A stretch of DNA of 64,000 bases, from positions 620,001 through 684,000 of the forward strand of contig NZ_CAXBGN010000003.1 of assembly GCF_963975415.1 (NCBI RefSeq), written 5' to 3'. The notes beneath the pieces are model-generated. The model worked only from the letters and a program-made list of their open reading frames with translations, ran no database searches and had not been told where the DNA came from. The stretch's first letter is position 1; each line of letters begins with the position of its first letter. This document shows, in pieces, positions 9,235 to 18,608 of this stretch. The DNA comes from Kriegella sp963975415. GTDB lineage: Bacteria; Bacteroidota; Bacteroidia; Flavobacteriales; Flavobacteriaceae. A program made the position numbers and the translations under genes.

Positions 9235-9956
9235 TGATGGACAGAAGAAAGAGTATACAAACGATGATTCTTGGCGCTGGTGCTTCTGCCATCGCCTTTC
9301 ATGGCTGTAAGCCTGAAGGAGGCGAGACTGTAACACAGGAAGTTGCCGCTGCTACTGATACCCATTACTTTGGTCGAACACCCAAGGAGTTGGAACGTGT
9401 TGAGAAATTACACGCAGAACAGCTGTTCAATGAACATGAAATGGAGACCATTGCCGTATTGAGTACTGTAATTCTCCCGCCGAAAGAACCGAATGGCGGG
9501 CCTATTGAGGCCGAAGTTCCTGAGTTTATCGAGTTTATCGGTAAAGATATGCCTCAAATGCAAAATACGCTCTTGGGCGGTTTAATGTGGTTAGACCATA
9601 AATCAAATACCGATTATGGTGTTGAATTTAAGGCAGCTACTTTAGAGCAGCAAAAGGAAATTTTAGACACCATCTGTTTCCATGACACAGAAAAACCATT
9701 GGATGACCAAGCACTGGAAATTCAATTCTTTGCACTTATGCGCAATTTGGTGGTTACCGGTTATTATACATCAAAGGTGGGAATCGCCGACTTGGGGTAT
9801 AAAGGTAACTCGCCCAATGTATGGGATGGTGTGCCCGATGAAGTACTTAAACAACATGGGGTAGAGTATGACCCGGAATGGATTGCTAAATGTGTGGACC
9901 AAAGCAAGCGAAACGAAATCGCCGAATGGGACGAAAACGGCAATTTGTTGACTTAG
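9234..9956 (+). CDS. Gluconate 2-dehydrogenase subunit 3-like small subunit, Tat lipoprotein
   Basis: The ATG at 9234 overlaps the stop of the GMC gene by one base; a second ATG follows at 9237, and the in-frame codon at 9162 is inside the GMC gene and is rejected. The protein is 240 residues. It starts M-D-R-R-K-S followed by a hydrophobic run ending A-F-H-G-C, a Tat signal with lipobox. The body matches the gluconate_2-dh3 family: L-S-T-V-I-L-P, E-V-P-E-F-I-E-F and a C-terminal region with G-Y-K-G-N-S-P-N-V-W-D-G. In known complexes this subunit escorts and stabilises the GMC subunit at the membrane. The third partner, a cytochrome c, is not adjacent. Confidence 0.87.
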   Translation: MMDRRKSIQTMILGAGASAIAFHGCKPEGGETVTQEVAAATDTHYFGRTPKELERVEKLHAEQLFNEHEMETIAVLSTVILPPKEPNGGPIEAEVPEFIEFIGKDMPQMQNTLLGGLMWLDHKSNTDYGVEFKAATLEQQKEILDTICFHDTEKPLDDQALEIQFFALMRNLVVTGYYTSKVGIADLGYKGNSPNVWDGVPDEVLKQHGVEYDPEWIAKCVDQSKRNEIAEWDENGNLLT

Positions 9957-9978
9957 TAAAATTCTGATTACAATAAAT

Positions 9979-10011
9979 AAAATACTTTCCTTCTATGAAG
10001 GGAAGTATTTT
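9979..10011 (+). terminator. Intrinsic terminator after the GMC dehydrogenase pair
   Basis: A 15-bp stem with one T.G wobble (9979-9993 against 9997-10011) around a 3-base loop, flanked by A-rich and T-rich arms. It lies 23 bases after the stop and separates the dehydrogenase operon from the TIM-barrel genes. Confidence 0.8.
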
Positions 10012-10053
10012 GTATTTTAGGGTGTTTTCAATTGAATACTAATTGTTCATCGT

Positions 10054-10881
10054 ATGCGTAGTGCTATAATAGTTCTTTTTTTGCTCCTTTTCGCTATCCA
10101 TGGGTCCGCTCAAGAAATAGGGCTACAACTTTATAGTTTGCGAAATGAGTTTAAAAAAGACGTTCCTGGCACTTTCGCTAAAATCAAGAGCTGGGGATTC
10201 ACTAAAGTTGAAGATGGAAACGATGGTGCCCAAGGGTATTCCCTAAAAGAATACAAAGCGCTTTTGGCTAAAAACAACTTGGAAATCGTTAGTGCGAGTG
10301 CGCCCTTCGAAGAATTGAAAAATAGTCCCGAAACGGTTCTAAAGAGAGCGAAAGATTATGGGGCGAAATATGTGGTCTGTTTTTGGATTCCGCATAAGGA
10401 CACCATTTTTACAATCGACGATGTCAAATTGGCCTTGGACGTTTTTAACAAGGCGGGAAAAAAATTGAGGGCCGAAGGTGTTACTTTGGCATATCATCCT
10501 CACGGTTATGAGTTTCGCCCTTATGGAGATGCTACTTTGATGGATTACATGATTACAAATTCTGAATATTTTGATTTCGAAATGGATGTATATTGGTTTG
10601 CTCACCCTGGGGAAAATCCGGTCGAGTGGTTGAAGAAATATCCGAATGAGTTCAAGCTTATGCATTTGAAGGATTGTAAAAAGGGAGTCGTCGGAAATCA
10701 AAACGGCCGATCTGATGTAGACACAAATGTAACCTTGGGTTCAGGCCAGATAAATATTGCTGAAATTGTGACGGAAGCAAAAAAAATGGGGCTTAAGTAC
10801 TTGTTTATTGAAGATGAATCTACAAGGGTGGTGCAACAAGTGCCCAAAAGTTTGGAATATTTACAAAAACTGGAAGAATAG
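10054..10881 (+). CDS. Exported sugar phosphate isomerase/epimerase-like TIM barrel (AP_endonuc_2 family), copy 1
   Basis: 275 residues with a cleavable signal peptide (about 1-19, ending G-S-A-Q). The mature start E-I-G-L-Q-L-Y-S-L-R-N is typical of the family. Metal-site residues are visible in the barrel: H-P-H-G-Y-E-F, then E-M-D-V-Y-W, then L-M-H-L-K-D, then F-I-E-D-E near the end. Cytoplasmic relatives isomerise sugars. Exported ones in Bacteroidota are often found with sugar oxidoreductases, and some family members cleave or hydrate 3-keto-glycosides. The next gene is a tandem paralog 22 bases downstream, so the pair is one operon. Confidence 0.86.
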   Translation: MRSAIIVLFLLLFAIHGSAQEIGLQLYSLRNEFKKDVPGTFAKIKSWGFTKVEDGNDGAQGYSLKEYKALLAKNNLEIVSASAPFEELKNSPETVLKRAKDYGAKYVVCFWIPHKDTIFTIDDVKLALDVFNKAGKKLRAEGVTLAYHPHGYEFRPYGDATLMDYMITNSEYFDFEMDVYWFAHPGENPVEWLKKYPNEFKLMHLKDCKKGVVGNQNGRSDVDTNVTLGSGQINIAEIVTEAKKMGLKYLFIEDESTRVVQQVPKSLEYLQKLEE

Positions 10882-10903
10882 AAAACCTCTAAATATAACT
10901 ACT

Positions 10904-11728
10904 ATGGCAAAAACAATAACACTTTTTTGGTTGACCCTGTTTACGATATCGGTCAGTGCCCAAGAAATAGGCATACAGCTTTATAGCCTAAGAAATCAAT
11001 TTAAGACCGATGTTCCTGGTACTTTGGATATCATTCAATCATGGGGGTTGACCAATCTGGAGGGCGGTGGTACATACGGCCTTTCAAGGGAGGAGTTCAA
11101 AGATCAACTAAAAAAGCGGGATTTGGAGGTCGTCAGCGTTGGCGCTTCGTACGACGATTTAAAGAACGGAAAGATTGATGCAATTATTCAAAACGCCAAA
11201 GCGTTCGGTGCTAAATATGTTATGTGCGCATGGATTTCTCATGAAGGGAACAAATTTGATATAGCAAAGACAAAAGAGGCTACCGAAGTATTTAATAAAG
11301 CGGGCAAACAATTAAAAAAGGAGGGTATAACGTTGGCCTATCATGCCCACGGTTATGAATTTCGGCCGTATAAAGACGGAACATTATTTGATTATATGGC
11401 AGAGCATGCCGATCATTTTGCTTTTGAGATGGATGTGTATTGGGTAAAGCATGGTGGTGAAGACCCATTGAGCTTACTGAATAGATATCCGAAAAAATTC
11501 GTGCTCCTGCACTTGAAAGATTTAGAAAAAGGGGTGAAGGGCAACAATACAGGACATGAAGATGTTGAGACCAATGTAGTGTTGGGAACCGGTCAGATAG
11601 ATATTGCGGGCGTTGTCAAACGTGCTAAAGAGTTAGGTGTCGTCAAATATATGTTTATTGAAGACGAATGTTCACGGGTGGTGGAACAAGTGCCACAGAG
11701 TTTGAAATTTTTAAGTGGATTGGAATAG
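10904..11728 (+). CDS. Exported sugar phosphate isomerase/epimerase-like TIM barrel, copy 2
   Basis: The ATG at 10904 begins a normal signal peptide (ends S-V-S-A-Q); an open frame from 10808 lies inside copy 1 and is not used. The 274-residue product aligns end to end with copy 1: E-I-G-I-Q-L-Y-S-L-R-N at the mature start, H-A-H-G-Y-E-F, E-M-D-V-Y-W, L-L-H-L-K-D and F-I-E-D-E. All likely metal ligands are kept, so both copies should be active. They may form a hetero-oligomer or act on different substrates, as in the two-subunit DgpB/DgpC-like deglycosidases. Confidence 0.86.
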   Translation: MAKTITLFWLTLFTISVSAQEIGIQLYSLRNQFKTDVPGTLDIIQSWGLTNLEGGGTYGLSREEFKDQLKKRDLEVVSVGASYDDLKNGKIDAIIQNAKAFGAKYVMCAWISHEGNKFDIAKTKEATEVFNKAGKQLKKEGITLAYHAHGYEFRPYKDGTLFDYMAEHADHFAFEMDVYWVKHGGEDPLSLLNRYPKKFVLLHLKDLEKGVKGNNTGHEDVETNVVLGTGQIDIAGVVKRAKELGVVKYMFIEDECSRVVEQVPQSLKFLSGLE

Positions 11729-11855
11729 CGTACCGTTTTTATAACTTGATTGTTTTCCTGGTATCGATAGCCTGACAGTTTTTGGCTTTATCCACAAATT
11801 AAATCGGTTAAATTTATCCTATCTTCTAATATTATCAATGCTATACAACTGATCT

Positions 11856-13478
11856 ATGAAACATTTGACCCTTTTTTTCATTGCATCAATCTTGATGTTA
11901 GGCTGTGCGGATAACGATAAAAATCAAATAATTGCATCAACGGAAGAACTCCCGAATATTGTATGGCTCGTCGCTGAGGACCAATCTCCCGACTTTTTTC
12001 CAATGTATGGCGATAGCACGATTTCACTTCCTAATTTAGAGGCTTTGGCGAGTGATGGCGTAGTGTTTACGAATGCGTACGCACCTGTTCCCGTATGTGC
12101 TCCCACGCGAAGTGGTATTATTACAGGAATGTACCCAACGACCCTTGGTACGCACAATATGCGCACCTACTCCGGAGATAATAGCAACCAAATGCAAATC
12201 GGTATCCCCTCTTATTCGCCCGTAGTGCCAAAGGGGACGGTTATGTTTCCGCAGTTATTGCGAAAAAGAGGCTATTATACGTCCAATAATTCTAAAGAAG
12301 ATTATAATTTTAAAAAACTGGAGTCTGTATGGGATGAGAGCAGTAAGAACGCCCATTGGCGCAACCGTCCGAAAGGCGCTCCTTTTTTCTCCGTTTTCAA
12401 TTTTATCGTCTGCCACGAATCGGGTATTTGGAAACAACGGGATAGTGAACTTTTTGTAACCCCTGATTCAGTGTCGGTACCTTCCTATTTTCCCGATAAC
12501 GAAATAATTCGACACGATTTGGCGGTTAACTATAGCAACCTCAAACGGATGGATGATCAGGCCGGAGAGATTATAGCCCAACTCAAAGAAGACGGGCTGT
12601 ATGATAATACCATCATATTTTTTTACGCGGATCATGGCGGACCTTTCCCAAGACATAAACGTGCACTGTATGAAACCGGAACGAAAGTGCCGTTGGTTAT
12701 TAAGTTCCCTGAAAACGAAAAGGCCGGGGAACGTAATGACAATTTTATCAATTTTATTGATTTTGCACCTACACTTTTATCTTGGGCAGGTTTAAAACCT
12801 CCCAAAACAATGCAAGGAAAAGCGTTGTACGGAAAGTATCGAGATACCTTAAAAAGCAAATACATTTTTACCACTTCCGATCGTTTTGATGGGGTTTACG
12901 ATCGTTTGCGGGGAGTACGTTCCCAACGTTATAAATACATCAAGAATTTTAATCAGAATATCAGTAACGCGTTGCCGGTAGTATATCGTGAACAAATGCC
13001 CATGATGCAAAAAATGAATAAGATGTGGAAAAATGGGGAATTAGACGCAACTCAATCCCTCTGGTTTCGAACCCCAAAACCTGAGGAAGAACTTTATGAT
13101 CTTCAGAACGATCCCTACGAATTGGAGAATTTGGCTGACAGGGCAGAACTTAGGGATACTTTAAAACATTTGCGTGGTATTTTAAAAGACTGGATAATTG
13201 ATACTCACGATTTAGGAGTGTATCCTGAAAAAGAGTTACTCGCAAAATGGCTTCCAAAGGGCAAACAATTGAAGTTGGCTCCATTGGAGATGGAAAAAAA
13301 GGTGAGTGGTGTTGCATTATACTCCCATAGGCCAGATGCTACGATTCTCTATAAACAGCCCCAAGATTCCGTTTGGCAGTTCTACCGGGAACCATTGCCC
13401 GGCGATACTTCGTTTGTCGCTAAAGCGGAGCGAATAGGGTTCGAAGACAGCGATTTGCTGAAATACACGTTAGATTAG
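11856..13478 (+). CDS. Sulfatase (type I, formylglycine-dependent), lipoprotein
   Basis: 540 residues. Lipoprotein signal with L-M-L-G-C at 13-17. The sulfatase core starts at about 32 (N-I-V-W-L-V-A-E-D-Q, metal-binding Asp). The formylglycine motif is C81-A-P-T-R-S-G followed by T-G, which should be matured by a formylglycine-generating enzyme not seen in this window. F-Y-A-D-H-G-G-P and K-R-A-L-Y-E-T-G-T give the second metal/sulfate-binding set. The organisation resembles sulfamidase/heparan-sulfatase-like S1 members. It cleaves sulfate from a sulfated sugar, probably of an algal or animal polysaccharide. The promoter is in the 127 bases upstream; no operon partner. Confidence 0.88.
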   Translation: MKHLTLFFIASILMLGCADNDKNQIIASTEELPNIVWLVAEDQSPDFFPMYGDSTISLPNLEALASDGVVFTNAYAPVPVCAPTRSGIITGMYPTTLGTHNMRTYSGDNSNQMQIGIPSYSPVVPKGTVMFPQLLRKRGYYTSNNSKEDYNFKKLESVWDESSKNAHWRNRPKGAPFFSVFNFIVCHESGIWKQRDSELFVTPDSVSVPSYFPDNEIIRHDLAVNYSNLKRMDDQAGEIIAQLKEDGLYDNTIIFFYADHGGPFPRHKRALYETGTKVPLVIKFPENEKAGERNDNFINFIDFAPTLLSWAGLKPPKTMQGKALYGKYRDTLKSKYIFTTSDRFDGVYDRLRGVRSQRYKYIKNFNQNISNALPVVYREQMPMMQKMNKMWKNGELDATQSLWFRTPKPEEELYDLQNDPYELENLADRAELRDTLKHLRGILKDWIIDTHDLGVYPEKELLAKWLPKGKQLKLAPLEMEKKVSGVALYSHRPDATILYKQPQDSVWQFYREPLPGDTSFVAKAERIGFEDSDLLKYTLD

Positions 13479-13640
13479 CTATAAAACGATATTTTTGTTC
13501 TTTTATGAATATTCTTTGTCGACATTAGTTTATTATGGGAAAAATGAAACTGGGAAAATAGTAAAATTCTACTTTTTTTAATAATTGTTTTTGAATGATA
13601 ATGAAATGTCGCAGCGTATTTAAAATGGCGCAAAATGATT

Positions 13641-14618
13641 TTATTTCTTTTTAAGTGCGGCTTCAATTACCCGAACGGTGTTTTCGTAGCTTTTCTTTAA
13701 TATAGTTTCCGCATCCATAGTCGACCAATATTCCTTGTTAAAAAGCTCCACCGAGAAACCACCGCTAAAACCCGCCTCGTACAGTTTGGGGATGACTACG
13801 TCGAATGGGCAAATACCTTCACCGGGAAACACTCTGTGTGCGTCCGTTAATGATTCGCGTTCAGGACTTTCGGGATAATCGTTCATATGAATTACCGGAA
13901 GGCGCTTTCCATTGAGACAATCGACGGTATCCCAATCATTGCCTCCGCGATATACGTGATAGACATCAAGTAGCATTGTGGCCTTTGGATGGCCCGTAGA
14001 AATAACAATATGGGCACAATCTGCCAAATTGTGCAAAGCACCGGCGCCCCAAAGCTCGATAACCGGAGTCACCCCCGTTTCTTGTTCAAGCGCCAGTATA
14101 GCATTGTACCTTTGAGCGTATTCATCACACTTTCCGCGGTCAAGGGAAGAGATTCCCTGTACCGGAGCTGCAATATATTTGCCACCTAGACTGGCGGTTA
14201 TCTGCATTTCCTCCCGCAGTTGATCGATAGCTTCTTTTCGCTCCTCGCGGTCGTCACTGCACCATTTCGAAAAACCAATAATGTTTTCTAAAACGAGATT
14301 ACCAGTTTCTAGCTTTTTCTTTAGCTGTGCACTACTACCGCCTTTATCCAAATAGGCTTTTATATCCCGCATCCATAATTCAATTCCGTCAAAGCCGGCA
14401 TCGGCAACCATTTCAATTTGTTTATCGACATCCAATTTATAGGCCATTATTGTTGAAGTGTTCAGGCTTATTCGAAATGGCAGTGTCTTTTTTGGTTGAT
14501 TGTTATGATAGAATATCTGAGACGAATCATTTTTCGAAAATGCGAAGCCTGTCAAGGCGGCTCCGGAAATTTTTAGACTATTTCCAATTGCTTTTCTTCT
14601 AGAAATTTTATGGTTCAT
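13641..14618 (-). CDS. Tat-exported sugar phosphate isomerase/epimerase-like TIM barrel, copy 3
   Basis: The ATG at 14618 puts I-S-R-R-K-A at residues 5-10, a twin-arginine signal; the upstream codon at 14648 would push the RR motif too far inside. The 325-residue protein has the AP_endonuc_2 barrel: G-F-D-G-I-E-L-W early, P-V-I-E-L-W-G, L-L-D-V-Y-H-V-Y, V-I-H-M-N-D-Y, and G-F-S-V-E-L-F-N at the end. It is more distant from the tandem pair at 10-11.7 kb than those are from each other. It is followed on the same strand, upstream, by the second sulfatase (96 bases between them) and may be read with it. Confidence 0.85.
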   Translation of the reverse strand: MNHKISRRKAIGNSLKISGAALTGFAFSKNDSSQIFYHNNQPKKTLPFRISLNTSTIMAYKLDVDKQIEMVADAGFDGIELWMRDIKAYLDKGGSSAQLKKKLETGNLVLENIIGFSKWCSDDREERKEAIDQLREEMQITASLGGKYIAAPVQGISSLDRGKCDEYAQRYNAILALEQETGVTPVIELWGAGALHNLADCAHIVISTGHPKATMLLDVYHVYRGGNDWDTVDCLNGKRLPVIHMNDYPESPERESLTDAHRVFPGEGICPFDVVIPKLYEAGFSGGFSVELFNKEYWSTMDAETILKKSYENTVRVIEAALKKK

Positions 14619-14714
14619 AATGGTACTTTGTTTTTTGCAAGAAACCAAAATAAGGAGATTTTGAGTTTATCTTTTTTAGATTCCAATTTTTTATTTGCCG
14701 GTTATGGTCTTGAA

Positions 14715-16499
14715 TCAATCTTTACGTTTAAATAACAGGAGGCGTACGTCAACTGCTTCGTTCCCTGTAATAGATAGCGCCTTCAGCGTAAGTTGGCTTT
14801 TTCCTTTTTTAAGTGCTATTTCTCCCATTACCATTGGTTTAAAATTTTTGACATATGATTCTATACGGGGGTCACGATCATTTTCCATTCCTTTCAGTGG
14901 CGGGTCATGTGTTTCTGTTATTATTGTGGTCAAGTGGGTTTTTCCATGGGAAAGCTGTAATGTCGCACCCACATTTTTTTCTTTACAGGTATAATAGAGC
15001 TGAACGTCGAATACACCATCGGCTAGAACATCTACATTCCAGGTAATCGAGTCATTTACACTTTTCCAGTTCGTAAAAAAGGTATCGTTCGGGTGGCGGT
15101 TACTTCGTTCAATATTTCCATGGGGAATACCGTCACGTGCCGGAATTTGCGTATATGCATAGTCGGGATGACCCAAGGTCAAGGGCCTTTCCTCATCTGT
15201 CTTTTTGCTGGGCGGAATTGTTGTTAACCAATGGATTTTGGCTTTTTTTAGTGAATCGGAAACATCAGGAAATTCACCAGATACATCAAAGGTTTGACCA
15301 ATATCATTGGCCATGTCGTAGAGGCGATCGTCGGTGTCTAAACGGTAGCGCTGCGAGCGTACACTTGTTTTCCCGTTCCAATGATTATAAATAAGGCGAT
15401 CGATCCATTTCGTATTCTTCGTAAATAATAGGGGGGCTAGGTTTTTGCCATCAACGGGCTTTTTAGTTTTGACCTTTACGCCGGTCAAGTGGATCAAAGT
15501 CGGTAAAATATCAATGGCAGCTGCTATTTGGGGTACGGTGTTTCCTGCCGGGATACTATCCTTCCACTGAATAAAAAAGGGTGCTTTAACGCCCCCTTCA
15601 TCTGTAGACCCCTTTCTGCCCCGCATGCCACCGTTCCACCGCCAGCCGTTGGGACCATTATCGGAGAGGTAGACAATGATTGTATTTTCCTCTAAACTGA
15701 GTTCCTGTATTTTTTTGGTAATACGACCTACGTTAAAATCGATATTCTCGACCATGGCCAAGGCAGCCTTCGTAAAATTTGTATTCTCTTTTTCTTCCCC
15801 CTGATAAAGCCTATCGAGCGGTTTGTCTTGAAATCGATTCCAATAGGTATCGGGCACCTGCATTGGGCTATGAGGGGTATTCAAAGGCAAGTATAAAAAG
15901 AATGGCGCATCCTTATTTTCGGTCAAAAAAGACAAGGCATGATCGGTAAGGTCGTCGACCAAAAAACCATTTCCCTTTACGATTTGTCCGTTATGTTCGA
16001 GCATGGGGCTGAAATAGTTGCCCCAGTGGCCAGAAGCAAATCCGTAGAAATCATCAAAACCCCTTGCATTGGGGTGATAGGGCGGTTGCATGCCATTGTG
16101 CCACTTGCCATAGGCCGCAGTACGATATCCGGCATTTTTTAAGACTTCCGCAATAGTCGTCTCCCCAAGGTTTAACCTCTCACCACCTGCGGAAGTAGAA
16201 TACACCCCTAAGCGGGTAAAATGACGCCCTGTTAATAACTCGGCACGCGTAGGGGAACATACGGGTTGTACGTAAAAGTTTTCGAAAGCAACCCCATTTT
16301 GTGCGATGGCATCGATATGTGGTGTTTTGAGATTGGTGTTTCCATTAAAGCTTAAATCTCCCCAACCCTGGTCATCGGCCATGATTAGAATGATGTTGGG
16401 TTTTTTATTTGGAGGTTTACTTTCTTTTTTGGGAGATTGACAAGCCCATGTAGAAAGAATTAAAGCGACCGAAAGTATACGTTGAAATAGAACTGACAT
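14715..16499 (-). CDS. Sulfatase (arylsulfatase-like) lipoprotein with C-terminal beta-sandwich
   Basis: 594 residues. Lipobox S-T-W-A-C at 16-20. Core motifs: I-L-I-M-A-D-D-Q-G-W-G-D (metal Asp pair), C81-S-P-T-R-A-E-L-L-T-G-R (formylglycine), G-K-W-H-N-G, L-S-D-N-G-P, and R-G-R-K-G-S. The catalytic domain ends near 440. The last 140 residues are an extra beta-sandwich-like domain (W-N-V-D-V-L-A-D-G-V-F-D-V-Q-L-Y-Y), similar in pattern to modules that close many marine sulfatases and may help carbohydrate binding. It is transcribed towards the TIM-barrel copy 3. Substrate family not determined. Confidence 0.87.
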   Translation of the reverse strand: MSVLFQRILSVALILSTWACQSPKKESKPPNKKPNIILIMADDQGWGDLSFNGNTNLKTPHIDAIAQNGVAFENFYVQPVCSPTRAELLTGRHFTRLGVYSTSAGGERLNLGETTIAEVLKNAGYRTAAYGKWHNGMQPPYHPNARGFDDFYGFASGHWGNYFSPMLEHNGQIVKGNGFLVDDLTDHALSFLTENKDAPFFLYLPLNTPHSPMQVPDTYWNRFQDKPLDRLYQGEEKENTNFTKAALAMVENIDFNVGRITKKIQELSLEENTIIVYLSDNGPNGWRWNGGMRGRKGSTDEGGVKAPFFIQWKDSIPAGNTVPQIAAAIDILPTLIHLTGVKVKTKKPVDGKNLAPLLFTKNTKWIDRLIYNHWNGKTSVRSQRYRLDTDDRLYDMANDIGQTFDVSGEFPDVSDSLKKAKIHWLTTIPPSKKTDEERPLTLGHPDYAYTQIPARDGIPHGNIERSNRHPNDTFFTNWKSVNDSITWNVDVLADGVFDVQLYYTCKEKNVGATLQLSHGKTHLTTIITETHDPPLKGMENDRDPRIESYVKNFKPMVMGEIALKKGKSQLTLKALSITGNEAVDVRLLLFKRKD

Positions 16500-16761
16500 G
16501 GCCTAAAGTTAATCCATATTATTGTGAATCTAATGTTCAGCAAACCAAAATCCTGAATTTTTAGAACTAAAAAAATGTATTATCTTCCAATCGAAATCTT
16601 GGGGCTTAGCCAATGAGAAGTTTTGTCTTCTGATTTGTAAAATTAGGAGGTGGAGGTGAATTTTGAAATAGACCAATTATGAACGGAATTAATGTTTTTT
16701 TTTTGACATCCTCAAGGGATAGGGGAAAAAGCGGAAATTTGATTATAGAAACAGTAATTTC

Positions 16762-17484
16762 ATGAAGTATTTTTTTACCGGTTTGATAGTCTTATTGATT
16801 TTTGGATGTAAAGAGCACCCACCAAAAGAAAAGCAGTCGCCACCACAAGAGGTTTTAAAAAAGGCCCCGGACACCATAATAAATGAAGTTATAATAGCTA
16901 AGGCTAAACCTAAGTTCAAATCGTTTGAAGGTTTGGCCGATACCACCTTTGTGCGATTGGCAGATTTTAGTGATGGTTTTGCCTATGACCTACGCTACGC
17001 TACGGAAAACAATTTTCTTAATGCCAAAGTATATGATTGTGCCGAATGTTATACCCGTGTAAAAACGGCGAAGGCTTTGTTAAAAGCCAATGCCGAATTC
17101 AAAAAAAACGGAGTAAAAATTAAGTTCTATGATTGTTATCGCCCCAATGCAGTACAATATAAAATGTGGGAAATAGTACCGAATCCACAATATGTAGCGA
17201 ACCCAAAGAAGGGGTCGATTCATAATAGAGGTGGCGCAGTCGATATTACCTTGGTAACTTTAAACGACGAAGAACTGGATATGGGTACCGATTTTGATTT
17301 CTTCGGAAAAAAGGCTTACCATGATAATTTAGATTTGCCTCAAAAAATTCTAGATAACCGTAAATTGCTTAAAGAGACTATGGAGCGACATGGGTTTTGG
17401 AGTATCAGAACGGAATGGTGGCATTACAACTTATCTTCCGCCAGCAAGGATAAGGTTGCCAATTTCAAATGGAATTGTGATTAA
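16762..17484 (+). CDS. D-alanyl-D-alanine dipeptidase-like lipoprotein (VanX/DdpX, peptidase M15D)
   Basis: 240 residues with lipobox I-F-G-C (13-16). The zinc site of M15D enzymes is complete: S-x-H154-x-x-G-G-A-V-D161 and E218-W-W-H221. The F-Y-D-C-Y-R-P motif near 122-128 is also typical. In Gram-negative bacteria these enzymes hydrolyse D-Ala-D-Ala for peptidoglycan turnover and do not confer vancomycin resistance. It lies 58 bases upstream of the esterase gene and could be cotranscribed with it. Confidence 0.88.
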   Translation: MKYFFTGLIVLLIFGCKEHPPKEKQSPPQEVLKKAPDTIINEVIIAKAKPKFKSFEGLADTTFVRLADFSDGFAYDLRYATENNFLNAKVYDCAECYTRVKTAKALLKANAEFKKNGVKIKFYDCYRPNAVQYKMWEIVPNPQYVANPKKGSIHNRGGAVDITLVTLNDEELDMGTDFDFFGKKAYHDNLDLPQKILDNRKLLKETMERHGFWSIRTEWWHYNLSSASKDKVANFKWNCD

Positions 17485-17542
17485 ATTGGAGATTGAGATA
17501 AACCAACGGTATTTTTTTAATTTTAACAAACAACCAAAATTT

Positions 17543-18466
17543 ATGAAAACAAGGTTCAAGAATAGTTTTATTATCATATTCCTTACTTTTTATGCTATGC
17601 AAGCCCAAGATACCATAATGCCGTTATGGCCAAAAAACAAGATTCCCAACCGTATTGAATCGGATGAAAAAGAAGTAAAAAACTACACAAATATTTTGAG
17701 GATTGGCAAAGTGCAAGAGCCGACAATAGAGGTATATCTGCCAGCAAAGTCAAATGCCAACGGGCAGGCCATGTTGATTTTTCCGGGTGGTGGGTACGGT
17801 ATTCTGGCTTATGATTGGGAGGGCACCGATATTGCTAAATTTCTAAACGGAAAAGGTATTGCCGGGATTGTCGTAAAATACCGTTTGCCATCGGATGTCT
17901 CTCAAAAAGAAAAACATAATGTTCCATTAATCGATGCTCAGCGTGCTATGCGAATGGTGCGAAGCCAGGCAAAAGATTGGAATATTCTAGAAAATAAAAT
18001 TGGTATAATAGGTTTCTCAGCCGGAGGACATTTGGCCGCTACCCTCGGTACACATTTTGACGAAAAGGTCTATGAGCGCGTAGATGGGATGGATGATAAA
18101 AGTGCGCGCCCCGATTTTATGGCATTAGGATACCCCGTAATAACATTTACGCAAACGACCAAACATTCTGGTTCAGAAAAGAATTTGTTAGGAGAAACGG
18201 CCAATTCCGATTTAGAAAAGCATTTTTCGAACGAATTACAAGTCACTGCGGATACTCCGCCGACATTTTTAGTTCATGCGACGGACGATGCCGGCGTACC
18301 CGTTGAAAACAGCCTACTGTTTTTCCAAGCCTTAAAAGACAAAGGGGTTTCTGCGACTATGCACATTTATCCCAAAGGGGGACACGGATTCTCCTTGGCG
18401 CTTCAAGACAAGCATTTAAGAGGTTGGACGGAACGTTTATTCGAATGGATGGAAAGTTTGGAATAG
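17543..18466 (+). CDS. Exported alpha/beta hydrolase (acetyl-esterase-like)
   Basis: The ATG at 17543 gives a signal peptide (about 1-22, ending M-Q-A-Q); the frame open from 17390 overlaps the VanX-like gene and lacks a signal. 307 residues. Oxyanion-side P-G-G-G-Y, nucleophile elbow G-F-S159-A-G-G-H, acid in H-A-T-D-D-A-G-V-P, and histidine in G-G-H-G-F-S. This matches the BD-FAE/Axe-type esterases that deacetylate xylan or other polysaccharides in Bacteroidota. It is followed by the tRNA-Pro gene. Confidence 0.85.
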   Translation: MKTRFKNSFIIIFLTFYAMQAQDTIMPLWPKNKIPNRIESDEKEVKNYTNILRIGKVQEPTIEVYLPAKSNANGQAMLIFPGGGYGILAYDWEGTDIAKFLNGKGIAGIVVKYRLPSDVSQKEKHNVPLIDAQRAMRMVRSQAKDWNILENKIGIIGFSAGGHLAATLGTHFDEKVYERVDGMDDKSARPDFMALGYPVITFTQTTKHSGSEKNLLGETANSDLEKHFSNELQVTADTPPTFLVHATDDAGVPVENSLLFFQALKDKGVSATMHIYPKGGHGFSLALQDKHLRGWTERLFEWMESLE

Positions 18467-18534
18467 TTTTTTGGATTTTTATTGAAAAGATGTAAGGTAA
18501 TCTGTTTAACTTTTCTATTTTTGCATTCCGAATT

Positions 18535-18608
18535 CGGGATGTAGCGCAGCCCGGTAGCGCACACGCCTGGGGGGCGTGGGGTCGCAGGTTCAAATCCTGT
18601 CATCCCGA
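18535..18608 (+). tRNA. tRNA-Pro (anticodon GGG)
   Basis: The full cloverleaf can be drawn by eye. The acceptor is CGGGATG paired with CATCCCG, with discriminator A at 18608. The D stem is GCGC/GCGC, and the anticodon stem is CACGC/GCGTG around the loop CTGGGGG, so the anticodon is GGG. The T arm has a TTCAAAT loop. CCA is not encoded, as usual in this phylum. Its last bases are the left attachment repeat of the putative island. Confidence 0.95.

Noticed and set aside
16762..17484. Vancomycin resistance gene (vanX)
   Set aside because: The enzyme family matches, but there is no vanH/vanA-type ligase nearby and Gram-negative homologs serve peptidoglycan turnover.
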